A stretch of DNA of 7,398 bases from Akkermansiaceae bacterium (GTDB lineage Bacteria > Verrucomicrobiota > Verrucomicrobiia > Verrucomicrobiales > Akkermansiaceae). The notes beneath the pieces are model-generated. The model was not told where the DNA came from. It was given only the letters and a program-made list of their open reading frames with translations, and made no database searches. This document shows positions 1 to 6,273 of this stretch, one piece after another; position 1 is the stretch's first letter, and each line of letters begins with the position of its first letter. The position numbers were made by a program, and so were the translations under genes. The stretch covers positions 1-7,398 of the forward strand of contig JAHDGN010000154.1 of the NCBI GenBank assembly GCA_020627645.1, read 5' to 3'.

Positions 1-44
1 GCGGGGTGGGGCGGTCGCGGAGGCGGGCGGGGGGGGTGGAGTGA

Positions 45-494
45 CGGCCCTATCATGGGGGGATCGATCATTTGTTAGGAAATGTGGTGATGGGGTTGGT
101 TTTTGGGGTTTTTGTTTCGAATACATTTGGGGTTTTGCGTGGTTGGGGGTTGGTAATGTTGAGTGGTTTTTTGGGTAATTTGTTGAATGGATGGGTTCAG
201 ATGGGTGAGAGTTTTCGATCTTTGGGGGCTTCGACGGCGGTTTTTGGGATGTTGGGTTTGTTGGTGGGAGCGGGAGTGACGGTGGGTTGGCGCTCAAGGA
301 GTTACCGGAGAGGGCTGAGAGCCTTGGTGCCGGTTTTGGCAGGAATCATGATTTTTTCGATGACTGGGATCGGTGGCGAGGGGACGGATACGATGGCTCA
401 TTTAACGGGAATGTTGTGTGGAATGATTCTTGGGGGGCCGGTGGCGTGGATGATTGGTCATGGGGGTTCAACAGGAGAGGAGAGATTTGTGTGA
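45..494 (+). CDS. Rhomboid family intramembrane serine protease, 5' partial or frame-broken
   Basis: Rhomboids cleave transmembrane substrates inside the membrane with a Ser-His dyad. Three family hallmarks are visible in this frame. HGGIDHLLGN, coded from 54, fits the H-x4-H-x3-N motif of the second membrane helix. GASTAVFG, coded near 228-251, fits GxSxxxxG and carries the nucleophile Ser. DTMAHLTGMLCG, coded near 387-422, carries the catalytic His in the last helix. Several Gly-rich hydrophobic segments lie between them. The frame has a TGA at 42-44, yet the next frame just upstream reads VTAL, which is what rhomboids carry right before the HGG motif. The gene therefore runs in from the left and is broken by one or more indels there, either real or sequencing errors at a contig end. 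A TTG at 72 could start a shorter ORF but would discard the conserved H-x4-H motif, so I do not believe it. The mutarotase follows after 53 bp on the same strand. The family call is firm; intactness is doubtful. Confidence 0.8.
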   Translation, partial: RPYHGGIDHLLGNVVMGLVFGVFVSNTFGVLRGWGLVMLSGFLGNLLNGWVQMGESFRSLGASTAVFGMLGLLVGAGVTVGWRSRSYRRGLRALVPVLAGIMIFSMTGIGGEGTDTMAHLTGMLCGMILGGPVAWMIGHGGSTGEERFV

Positions 495-533
495 TTCTTT
501 TATTTTGTTTGTGGGTTAGGTGTGGCAATAATC

Positions 534-540
534 AGGGTGG
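534..540 (+). promoter_or_regulatory. Candidate ribosome binding site of the mutarotase gene
   Basis: The sequence AGGGTGG resembles a Shine-Dalgarno site. It lies 7 bases before the TTG at 548 and 13 bases before the ATG at 554. The spacing favours the TTG start, although the ATG two codons later remains possible. Confidence 0.4.
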
Positions 541-547
541 TTAACGT

Positions 548-1465
548 TTGAAGATGAAGCAATCGATTGATGATTTGGCGAATTTGGTTTTGGGGACTCC
601 TGAGATTTCAGCAACGGAGTTGGAGCCTGGGTTTCCTGTGTTGGAGGTGAAAGCGGCGGGTTCGTCTGCGACGATTGCCTTGCAGGGTGCGCAAGTTTTA
701 ACGTGGGTGCCGAAGGATCAGCCAGGGGCTTTGTATGTGAGTCCAAGGGCGAAGATGACGGAGGGGGTTGCTTGCCGAGGAGGGATTCCGATTTGCTGGC
801 CTTGGTTTGGAAAGCATCCTGAGGAGCCTGATTTTCCTTCTCATGGTTTCGCGCGGACGATGTTTTGGGAATTTGTTGAGGGGGAGGTTGTGGGGTCGAT
901 GGTTCGCCTCATTTTTCGTTTGGAGTCTAATGAGGAAACGAAAAAGTATTTGGAACAGGATTTTGAGCTAACGGCTACGGTGACGGTTTCTGATAAGCTA
1001 CGAGTGAAGTTGCAGATGAAAAATCTGAGTGAGGAGCCGTTTAAGGTGAGTTGTGCGCTCCATTCCTATTTGTCGGTGGGGGATATTGAGAAAATTCAAT
1101 TAGAAGGGGTGAAGGGCGCTCATTATGTTGACAAGTTGTTACCTGAAGATGCGGAGGCTGTTTATCAGGAGAAGAATTTGCAGATTAAAGGAGAGGTTGA
1201 TCGTATTTACGATTCGATGTCTTCGGTTTTGTTGAGAGATCTGGAGCGTGGGCGTTCGGTCTTTGTGGACAAGGCTGGTTCGAAGTCGACAGTGATTTGG
1301 AATCCGTGGAAGGAGCGCTCAAAGGAGTTGGCTGATTTGCCGGACAAAGGGTATCGAGAGTTTGTTTGTGTTGAAGTGGCAAATGCGGGAAAAGATCAGC
1401 CGACATTGCGTCAGAACAGTACCCATACGATTGAGACGGTGATGGGCTTGAGGCCTCTGGGCTAG
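548..1465 (+). CDS. D-hexose-6-phosphate mutarotase (YeaD/YMR099c type, aldose 1-epimerase superfamily)
   Basis: Predicted cytoplasmic enzyme of 305 residues that interconverts alpha and beta anomers of glucose-6-phosphate and related hexose phosphates, feeding glycolysis and the pentose phosphate route. The family signature is clear: RGGIPICWPWFG (about 78-88) and HGFAR (99-103) form the sugar-phosphate pocket; ALHSYL holds the likely catalytic His172; FVCVEVANA holds the likely catalytic Glu276; and VDKAG then VIWNPW (about 240-254) are typical of the C-terminal half. The length is normal for the bacterial family. The start is taken as TTG 548 because of the upstream AGGGTGG; ATG 554 would remove two residues. 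The TAG stop lies inside the outermost bases of an inverted-repeat element, but the coding frame is complete. It shares direction with the rhomboid gene 53 bp upstream, so cotranscription is possible, though no functional link is known. Confidence 0.93.
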   Translation: MKMKQSIDDLANLVLGTPEISATELEPGFPVLEVKAAGSSATIALQGAQVLTWVPKDQPGALYVSPRAKMTEGVACRGGIPICWPWFGKHPEEPDFPSHGFARTMFWEFVEGEVVGSMVRLIFRLESNEETKKYLEQDFELTATVTVSDKLRVKLQMKNLSEEPFKVSCALHSYLSVGDIEKIQLEGVKGAHYVDKLLPEDAEAVYQEKNLQIKGEVDRIYDSMSSVLLRDLERGRSVFVDKAGSKSTVIWNPWKERSKELADLPDKGYREFVCVEVANAGKDQPTLRQNSTHTIETVMGLRPLG

Positions 1466-1627
1466 TGCTTCATTCGGCTACACCTAAGGGATGTCTTCTG
1501 TCGTTTTCCAGAATGGCTGCGTTGTTGCCCTTTTTGAGAATTCCAATTCACGCAAAGGGCTCTGCCTTGCCCTTTAGAAATACGTCTCACGAATTCATCC
1601 CTCAGTTGTAGCTGAACGAAGCACTAG
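1462..1627. repeat. 166-bp imperfect inverted-repeat element (MITE or REP-like)
   Basis: Two 32-base arms, 1462-1493 and 1596-1627, are reverse complements with 4 mismatches; they begin CTAGTGCTTC and end GAAGCACTAG. The outermost CTAG on both sides could be a 4-bp target duplication, but CTAG is its own reverse complement, so it may equally be part of the arms. The interior contains GCCCTTT at 1527-1533 and again at 1569-1575. Either copy can pair with AAAGGGC at 1554-1560, giving two mutually exclusive hairpins; the first of these encloses GAATT-CC-AATTC. I see no coding frame inside. The arrangement suggests a mobile miniature element or a dispersed structured repeat placed just after the mutarotase gene, where its transcript could also act as a strong stem-loop. 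That it is repeated elsewhere in the genome is inference. Confidence 0.7.
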
Positions 1628-1638
1628 TGTTCTGTTAT

Positions 1639-1653
1639 CCCTAATATTTAGGG
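1639..1653. repeat. Short palindrome CCCTAA-TAT-TTAGGG
   Basis: A perfect 6-bp inverted repeat with a 3-base spacer lies about 137 bp before the chosen peptidase start and just downstream of the 166-bp repeat. A second small stem, TCCC-gct-GGGA, follows at 1655-1665. It could be an operator or a structured leader; the sequence alone does not decide. Confidence 0.35.
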
Positions 1654-1789
1654 TTCCCGCTGGGATCTCGAAAATTTGGCTGCTGATCGGTGGGCGGAGA
1701 GTCCAGTGCCTTTCTTTTGCGGTGGGACGCGAGGCAGCTCCGAAAAATGGAAGATTGGATTTGCTTTGGCTTTGAGAGATGCTCAAGGC

Positions 1790-3796
1790 GTGAAAAGTTT
1801 GGTTTTTTTGTTTTTGTTGTTTGGGTTGGCAAGAGCTGAGCATGGCGTCACCAAGGAGTGGTTGAGTGAGGTGAAGGAGATGAGACGAAACTACGAGAAA
1901 GCAGTGGATGGTTTAGTAGTAGATCAGCGTTGGGGGCAGAGCGGAGATTTTTTCGCAAAGGTTCGAGAGAAGGGAAAGGATGTGTGGTATCGGTTTCAGC
2001 GTGGTGATTGGGAGAAGGAGCGTGTGAAAAAGGCGGAGAAGAGGGTCAAAAAGACGTGGAAACGAAGTGGGCTGGGAAAGCGATTGGCGAAAGAATCTCC
2101 TGATCAAAAATGGCGTGTGGAGGGAGGGAGAGAAGAGCTACGGTTGATAGGGGAACAGGAAGAGAGGCGAGTGGAATTTCAATTAGCGGAGGGATGTGGT
2201 TGGACTGGGCGGGTCATGTGGGCGCCAAATTCGAAGGCGTTTGTTGCGTGGTATCGTTCGAGTCATCCGGTGCATCAGTTACATTTGATAGAATCGAGTC
2301 CGGGGGATCAATTGCAGCCTAAGCATACGAAATTGGATTACCCGAAACCGGGTCAAAAGATCAATGTGGCGAGGCCGGTTGTTTTTCTTGTAGATGGGAG
2401 GAAGGGCGTTGAAATTGGTAAGGGCTTGGAGGCTTTTGAATTTCGGGAAGGGCGTTGGATGGGGCAAAGGTTTGTGGTGGAGTTTATCGAGAGGGGTTTT
2501 GGGAAGTATCAGTTGATTGAATATGATGTGGAGAAGGGTTCGGAAAGGGTGTTACTGGGCGAGGAGTCGGGAAAATTTGTCTACGTTTATGGAAATTGTT
2601 TTCGATACGACCTTCTGGGAGGAGAGGAAATTTTGTGGCTTTCTCAGCGAACGGGTATGAATCATTTGTACTTGGTGGATGGAAAAACTGGTGAAACGAA
2701 GCGTGCTTTGACATCGGGGGATTGGTTGGTTCGAAAAGTGATTGAGGTGGATGAGGTTGGGCGTCGGGCACTTTTGAAGATCGCTGGCTATTACAAGAAG
2801 CAGGATCCCTATTATATTCATTATGCCTGGGTGAACTTTGATGATGGTAAGTTGGAAGTTTTGACGGATGCTGACGGGACTCACGAATTGGAGTATTCGG
2901 CGGATGGAAAATTTTATTGGGTGAGTTGGTCGCGAGTGGATCTGCCGCCAGTGGTGGAAATTAGGGATGCTGAGACGCATCAAGTGGTGGCAGATTTGGG
3001 GGAAGCAGATGTGTCTGGTTTAGATGTGATGGGATACTCGTTGCCAGAGCGATTTGTGGTGAAGGATCGGAATGGTAAGTTTGATATTCATGGCATTATC
3101 ATGAGACCGTTAAACTTTGAGGTGGGCTGGTCGTATCCTGTGGTGGAGAGTATTTATGCTGGGCCACATGGATCATTTGTACCCAAAGGTTGGCGTAAGA
3201 ATTTGTCGAGTGAGGATGAGTTGTTGGCAGCCGGTTTCGTGGTGGTGAGAATTGATGGGTTGGGGACGAATCACAGGGGTCAGGAGTTTCATGAATTTGC
3301 CTACAAGAATCTCATGGATTCGGGTTTTCCGAATCGGATCAAATGGATTAAGGCGGCGGGGGAAAAGTATCAGGAGTTGGATTTGGGGAGAGTTGGGATC
3401 TATGGCGGGTCAGCAGGTGGGCAGTCTACTTTGGCGGGCTTGTTAAATCACCCAGAGTTTTATCGAGTGGGGGTGGCGCATTGTGGGTGTCACGACAATC
3501 GCCTGGATAAGATTTGGTGGAATGAGCAATGGATGGATTATCCTATCGACAAATCTTATGAGGAAAATTCGAACGTGACACATGCGGGCAAGTTACAAGG
3601 TGCGTTGATGCTGACGCTGGGGGAGTTGGATCGAAACGTGGATCCGGCGTCAACTTATCGGGTTGTTGATGCTTTGATTAAGGCTGATCGAGATTTTGAC
3701 TTCGTGGTGGTGCCTGGTGGGGGGCACGGAGCGGATAATCTTCCTTATGTCAGGAGAAAAAGGGTTGAGTTTTTCCAGAAAAATTTGGGGGAGTAG
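1790..3796 (+). CDS. Secreted S9 family peptidase, DPP-IV/prolyl oligopeptidase type
   Basis: Predicted exported serine peptidase of 668 residues that trims peptides, probably Xaa-Pro-like substrates, outside the cytoplasm. The GTG at 1790 is chosen because it gives a textbook signal peptide, MKSLVFLFLLFGLARA, with cleavage before EHG. The frame is open upstream to a TTG at 1676, but that extension would bury the signal sequence. In mature order: a Lys/Arg-rich helical stretch (about residues 20-100), a DPP-IV N-terminal propeller with a MNHLYLVDGKTGE blade motif, then the alpha/beta-hydrolase domain. In numbering from 1790, the triad is Ser541 in YGGSAGGQS, Asp614 in GELDRNVDP and His646 in GGGHGAD. 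CGCHDNRLDKIWWNEQWMDYP is a long signature typical of this planctomycete/verrucomicrobial subfamily (from memory). I do not see the double-Glu motif of true DPP-IV, so strict dipeptidyl aminopeptidase specificity is unproven. It converges on the receiver gene with only 28 bp between stops. Confidence 0.92.
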   Translation: MKSLVFLFLLFGLARAEHGVTKEWLSEVKEMRRNYEKAVDGLVVDQRWGQSGDFFAKVREKGKDVWYRFQRGDWEKERVKKAEKRVKKTWKRSGLGKRLAKESPDQKWRVEGGREELRLIGEQEERRVEFQLAEGCGWTGRVMWAPNSKAFVAWYRSSHPVHQLHLIESSPGDQLQPKHTKLDYPKPGQKINVARPVVFLVDGRKGVEIGKGLEAFEFREGRWMGQRFVVEFIERGFGKYQLIEYDVEKGSERVLLGEESGKFVYVYGNCFRYDLLGGEEILWLSQRTGMNHLYLVDGKTGETKRALTSGDWLVRKVIEVDEVGRRALLKIAGYYKKQDPYYIHYAWVNFDDGKLEVLTDADGTHELEYSADGKFYWVSWSRVDLPPVVEIRDAETHQVVADLGEADVSGLDVMGYSLPERFVVKDRNGKFDIHGIIMRPLNFEVGWSYPVVESIYAGPHGSFVPKGWRKNLSSEDELLAAGFVVVRIDGLGTNHRGQEFHEFAYKNLMDSGFPNRIKWIKAAGEKYQELDLGRVGIYGGSAGGQSTLAGLLNHPEFYRVGVAHCGCHDNRLDKIWWNEQWMDYPIDKSYEENSNVTHAGKLQGALMLTLGELDRNVDPASTYRVVDALIKADRDFDFVVVPGGGHGADNLPYVRRKRVEFFQKNLGE

Positions 3797-3824
3797 TGCT
3801 GGATTGGGGGGCGTTTTTGAGGCT

Positions 3825-4223
3825 TTATTTTTTGTTTCCGTAGCGGGCAAAGAGGTCCTTGAGTCGCGAGTGGTCGAGCGGTTTTGAGAGTAAAGTGAGC
3901 GTTCCTTTTGGGAGGAGTCGATTCACGATGGCGACTTCTTCTGAGTCAAAAGAGTCAATCAGAGCTACGATTGGCAAGACGTAGTGGGATTCCGACTGGA
4001 GAAGTTTGTCGTATAATTCGTCGCCGTCCATATCGGGCAGCTTGAGGTCGAGTATCACCAGAGAGAAATCGTATCCTGAGGCTTGGGTGAGAGCTTGAGA
4101 GGCGCTCGAGGCGGCAATATGCTCGTATCCTTCTTCTTTGAGAATATTCGTGATCTCAATGAGTAGGTCGTTGTTGTCGTTGATGACGAGGATTGGATTC
4201 ATTAAAGGGAATTTACACGTCAT
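3825..4223 (-). CDS. Stand-alone response regulator receiver domain protein
   Basis: 132-residue single-domain CheY-like receiver with no output domain; cytoplasmic, expected to accept phosphate from a histidine kinase or phosphotransfer partner not seen here. The phosphoacceptor is Asp59 in VILDLKLPDMDG. The acidic pair near the N-terminus reads Asn15-Asp16, and the conserved Lys114 is in LLSKPLD. The usual switch Thr/Ser after the fourth strand (ALTA in most receivers) is replaced by Ile89 in IVALID, so signalling by the usual Thr/Tyr switch may be altered. The start at 4223 lies 3 bases after the stop of the upstream PQQ-like gene. It has GGAAA (complement of 4231-4235) 7 bases before it, which suggests translational coupling. 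An ATG at codon 8 (4202) would also give a normal receiver start, MNPILVIND, but has no visible ribosome binding site. Confidence 0.9.
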   Translation of the reverse strand: MTCKFPLMNPILVINDNNDLLIEITNILKEEGYEHIAASSASQALTQASGYDFSLVILDLKLPDMDGDELYDKLLQSESHYVLPIVALIDSFDSEEVAIVNRLLPKGTLTLLSKPLDHSRLKDLFARYGNKK

Positions 4224-4226
4224 GGT

Positions 4227-5756
4227 TTATTTTCCAATCGCGTAAAGATGGGTTTGGGTGGCGATGTAGAGGGCGTTGTTGGCAGTGATGGCGGAACTGT
4301 AGATGGGTGCAGGAAATTCGATGGTGTCAATGGGGTTTAGGGTAGTGCCTGTTCCGAGAATATGGAGCTCTCCGTCTTCGGTGCCGATCCAGAGCTTATT
4401 GTCAGCGACTAAGGTTGAACCCCAGATGCGTGATTGGGTTTCGTGTTTCCAGTGGTGTTTCCCGGTTTTGGCGTCGTAGCAATGGATGTCTCCGTCGTAT
4501 TCTGCGGCATAGACGAGGCCATCGTGAACACTGACGGTTGAGATAGAGCGCCCAATGGAGCTGTCTTGATTTTGATCGGTCGTTGTTGACCAGACTGTTT
4601 TTCCGTTGGCATCAATGCATCGGAGCTGACCAACGCCGTCTCCGTGCTCGGGATCTTGCCCTAGAATTGCGTAGGTCAGCCCATCGTTGATCACTGTGGT
4701 GCCGATAATTTCGGAGGGGCCAGCAAAGGTGGCATATTTGATCGGCTTCCCGTCTTTCAAGCGATATTCTTTGGGGTTGCAGTCGATTTTCCAGAGTTCT
4801 TTAAAGAGGGAAAAGCCTTCTTCGTCTTTTTCTGGTTTTGGATCGAAAGCATAAGCAAAACCGTCGCCGCCGCCCCAAACGATGGCGTCTTTTTTCCCAA
4901 TTTTACCGTAGGCTGGGGAAGACCAGCTGGCGTGCAGAACACGTGAGGAGACCCCGGCTGCTTCCTCAGCGAGGAGTTTTCCGGTATTTTTATCAAGGGA
5001 AATCAGCGAAGGGGCTTTTTTTGCGGGGATGTTTGTATGGGACCAATCCACACCATTTGAGGTAGCGGTGTAAAGAGTATTGCCAATGATGACGGGTGAG
5101 CAGGACGAGACGTTGTGAGGAAAGACGCCTAGCTCGGAGCGCATATCGTAAATCCAGATAATATCTGCAGATTGGGGAGTGTCGGCGATCGGAGTCTTGT
5201 CCTTCGCGGCCGATTGATATTTGAGCTCATCCTTGTAGGGGCCATCGTTGCCGTTCTTCATGCCTTGGGTGTCTAAGCAAACGACTTCACCTCGATTTGT
5301 GACGAGATAGAGGCGGTTGCCATCAACTGCTGGCGATGAGCAGAGGCCGACATATTCCCAGTCACTAACCTTACCGGTTCCCAATTTAGGGATAATGAGT
5401 TGCCACAAAAGTGAGCCATCCTTTTCGCTGAAGGCCATGAGAATGCCTCGGTCCCCTTTTTCTTTTTGATTTCGGGGAGATTCGTTATTTGTGCCGACAT
5501 AGACAATTCCATCAGCGACGATTGGGTTTCCGTACGCTTGGGAACCGAGTTTGGAGACCCATTTGATGTTTTCAGCCTTGGTGAGGATTGCTTTTTCGCC
5601 GTCGTCATCTAGTTCTCCAGGGTTGATTTTGATGGGTAAATTTTGAGCAGGGCCGACCATATTTCTCTCGGCGGTGCGCCCCCACATCGGCCAGTCTTGT
5701 GCCAAAGCACAAGAGGTGAGGGAAGCAAGGGTGATGATGGAGGCAAATGTCTTCAT
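4227..5756 (-). CDS. Exported PQQ-like beta-propeller repeat protein
   Basis: 509-residue exported protein made of PQQ-type propeller blades. It begins with a signal sequence, MKTFASIITLASLTSCALAQ, followed by DWPMWG, a start common in verrucomicrobial and planctomycete secreted propellers. The signal is ambiguous: LTSC at 13-16 fits a lipobox, while ALA|Q would suit signal peptidase I, so it may be a lipoprotein or a free periplasmic protein. Blade motifs recur along the chain: EKDGSLLWQ, LDTQG, DKNTGKLLAEE, DANGKTVWS and DAKTGKHHWKH, with strand motifs such as DGIVYVGT, GNTLYTAT, DGLVYAAEYDG and NKLWIGTEDGELH. Quinoprotein dehydrogenases carry extra catalytic and metal-binding residues and are longer, about 600 residues or more, so this is more likely a binding, scaffold or assembly propeller than a PQQ enzyme; the substrate is unknown. 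The receiver gene follows in the same direction after 3 bp, forming a likely operon. No clear Shine-Dalgarno site precedes the ATG; the leader is AT-rich. Confidence 0.9.
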   Translation of the reverse strand: MKTFASIITLASLTSCALAQDWPMWGRTAERNMVGPAQNLPIKINPGELDDDGEKAILTKAENIKWVSKLGSQAYGNPIVADGIVYVGTNNESPRNQKEKGDRGILMAFSEKDGSLLWQLIIPKLGTGKVSDWEYVGLCSSPAVDGNRLYLVTNRGEVVCLDTQGMKNGNDGPYKDELKYQSAAKDKTPIADTPQSADIIWIYDMRSELGVFPHNVSSCSPVIIGNTLYTATSNGVDWSHTNIPAKKAPSLISLDKNTGKLLAEEAAGVSSRVLHASWSSPAYGKIGKKDAIVWGGGDGFAYAFDPKPEKDEEGFSLFKELWKIDCNPKEYRLKDGKPIKYATFAGPSEIIGTTVINDGLTYAILGQDPEHGDGVGQLRCIDANGKTVWSTTTDQNQDSSIGRSISTVSVHDGLVYAAEYDGDIHCYDAKTGKHHWKHETQSRIWGSTLVADNKLWIGTEDGELHILGTGTTLNPIDTIEFPAPIYSSAITANNALYIATQTHLYAIGK

Positions 5757-5876
5757 GTTGAATTCAAGGGTTTATTAATAATGGAAGTAAATGAGGAAGA
5801 TGTTTTTTGGGATTTAGGGGATTTTTTATTCTGTGACTACTGCTTTATCGCGTCATTTCTTTAGCACAAATTTATT

Positions 5877-5907
5877 GGTCTGGTCGAGATGCTGGCGGAG
5901 CCAGACC
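5877..5907. repeat. Hairpin GGTCTGG ... CCAGACC
   Basis: A perfect 7-bp stem, 5877-5883 with 5901-5907, extended by one T-G wobble, encloses a 17-base loop. No T-run follows directly, so it is a poor intrinsic terminator. It could be an operator or RNA structure upstream of the propeller operon. Confidence 0.4.
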
Positions 5908-5961
5908 TTGGTTTATTTAGTAAGTCATTTTTTCCAGGGATCTAGGTGAAAAATGTCCATA

Positions 5962-5980
5962 TTTCATCAAAAAGATGAAA
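5962..5980. repeat. Hairpin TTTCATC-AAAAA-GATGAAA
   Basis: A perfect 7-bp inverted repeat, 5962-5968 with 5974-5980, has a 5-base A loop. Its compact symmetry suits a protein-binding operator as well as a small RNA hairpin. It lies between the propeller operon and the MITE-like insertion. Confidence 0.4.
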
Positions 5981-6039
5981 GACTAATGAGAATGTTTGAC
6001 AGCATTCAGGAGATTTACCACCGTCCCTCCAGTTTTTAA

Positions 6040-6229
6040 CCTAGAATCCGCAGTTGGAAGTGGCTCAAGGAATGGGAATTGCTGATCGCTGTAGGGCGTG
6101 ATCTCCGTCAAAGGTTTCCAATTTCATTCACCCAGAGGGTGAAACGAAAACGCACCCATCTTTTGGATTTAAATTACACCCGACAATGGATTTCGAGAGT
6201 CATTTTAGGTTTCAACTGCGGATTCTAGG
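6040..6229. mobile_element. 190-bp MITE-like insertion, possibly IS1380-related
   Basis: The element has perfect 17-bp terminal inverted repeats: CCTAGAATCCGCAGTTG at 6040-6056 and its reverse complement at 6213-6229. It is flanked by the direct repeat TTTAA at 6035-6039 and 6230-6234, the expected target-site duplication. The interior has no transposase frame, so it is non-autonomous; it contains a hairpin TTCACCC-AGA-GGGTGAA at 6127-6143. The ends start CCTAGA like ISEcp1 (IRL CCTAGATTCTACGT, from memory), and IS1380-family elements duplicate 4-5 bp, often AT-rich targets. Assignment to that family is inference from ends and duplication size. Its right end lies 44 bp before the ATG of the PEP-CTERM gene, so the insertion replaced or displaced that gene's upstream promoter region. 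Confidence 0.85.
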
Positions 6230-6273
6230 TTTAATGGTCAGATTTTTGAATTTTGAGCTGAAAATAAGAACAG

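Larger units (their letters stand above)
5757..6034. other. Intergenic region between divergent genes
   Basis: AT-rich sequence that should hold the promoter of the leftward propeller-receiver operon. It contains the palindrome TTATTAATAA (5772-5781) 15 bases before the propeller ATG and two hairpins listed separately. A TTGACA at 5996-6001 has no convincing -10 partner at normal spacing. I find no credible coding frame. Confidence 0.5.

Noticed and set aside
346..746. Minus-strand frames over the rhomboid and mutarotase genes (Pro/Ser/His-rich)
   Set aside because: They mirror the G/T-rich coding strand; low-complexity composition, no domain, no start signal, fully overlapped by well-supported genes.
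2552..2983. 143-residue minus-strand frame within the peptidase gene
   Set aside because: Antisense to conserved peptidase sequence with strong family motifs; no recognisable motif of its own.
3797..3824. Bidirectional terminator between the convergent peptidase and receiver genes
   Set aside because: Only 28 bp, with T-runs but no stem that pairs convincingly.
4838..5065. Plus-strand frame within the propeller gene
   Set aside because: Arg-rich antisense shadow of propeller repeats.
5996..6001. TTGACA as a -35 promoter box
   Set aside because: No acceptable -10 hexamer 16-18 bases downstream; common by chance in AT-rich sequence.
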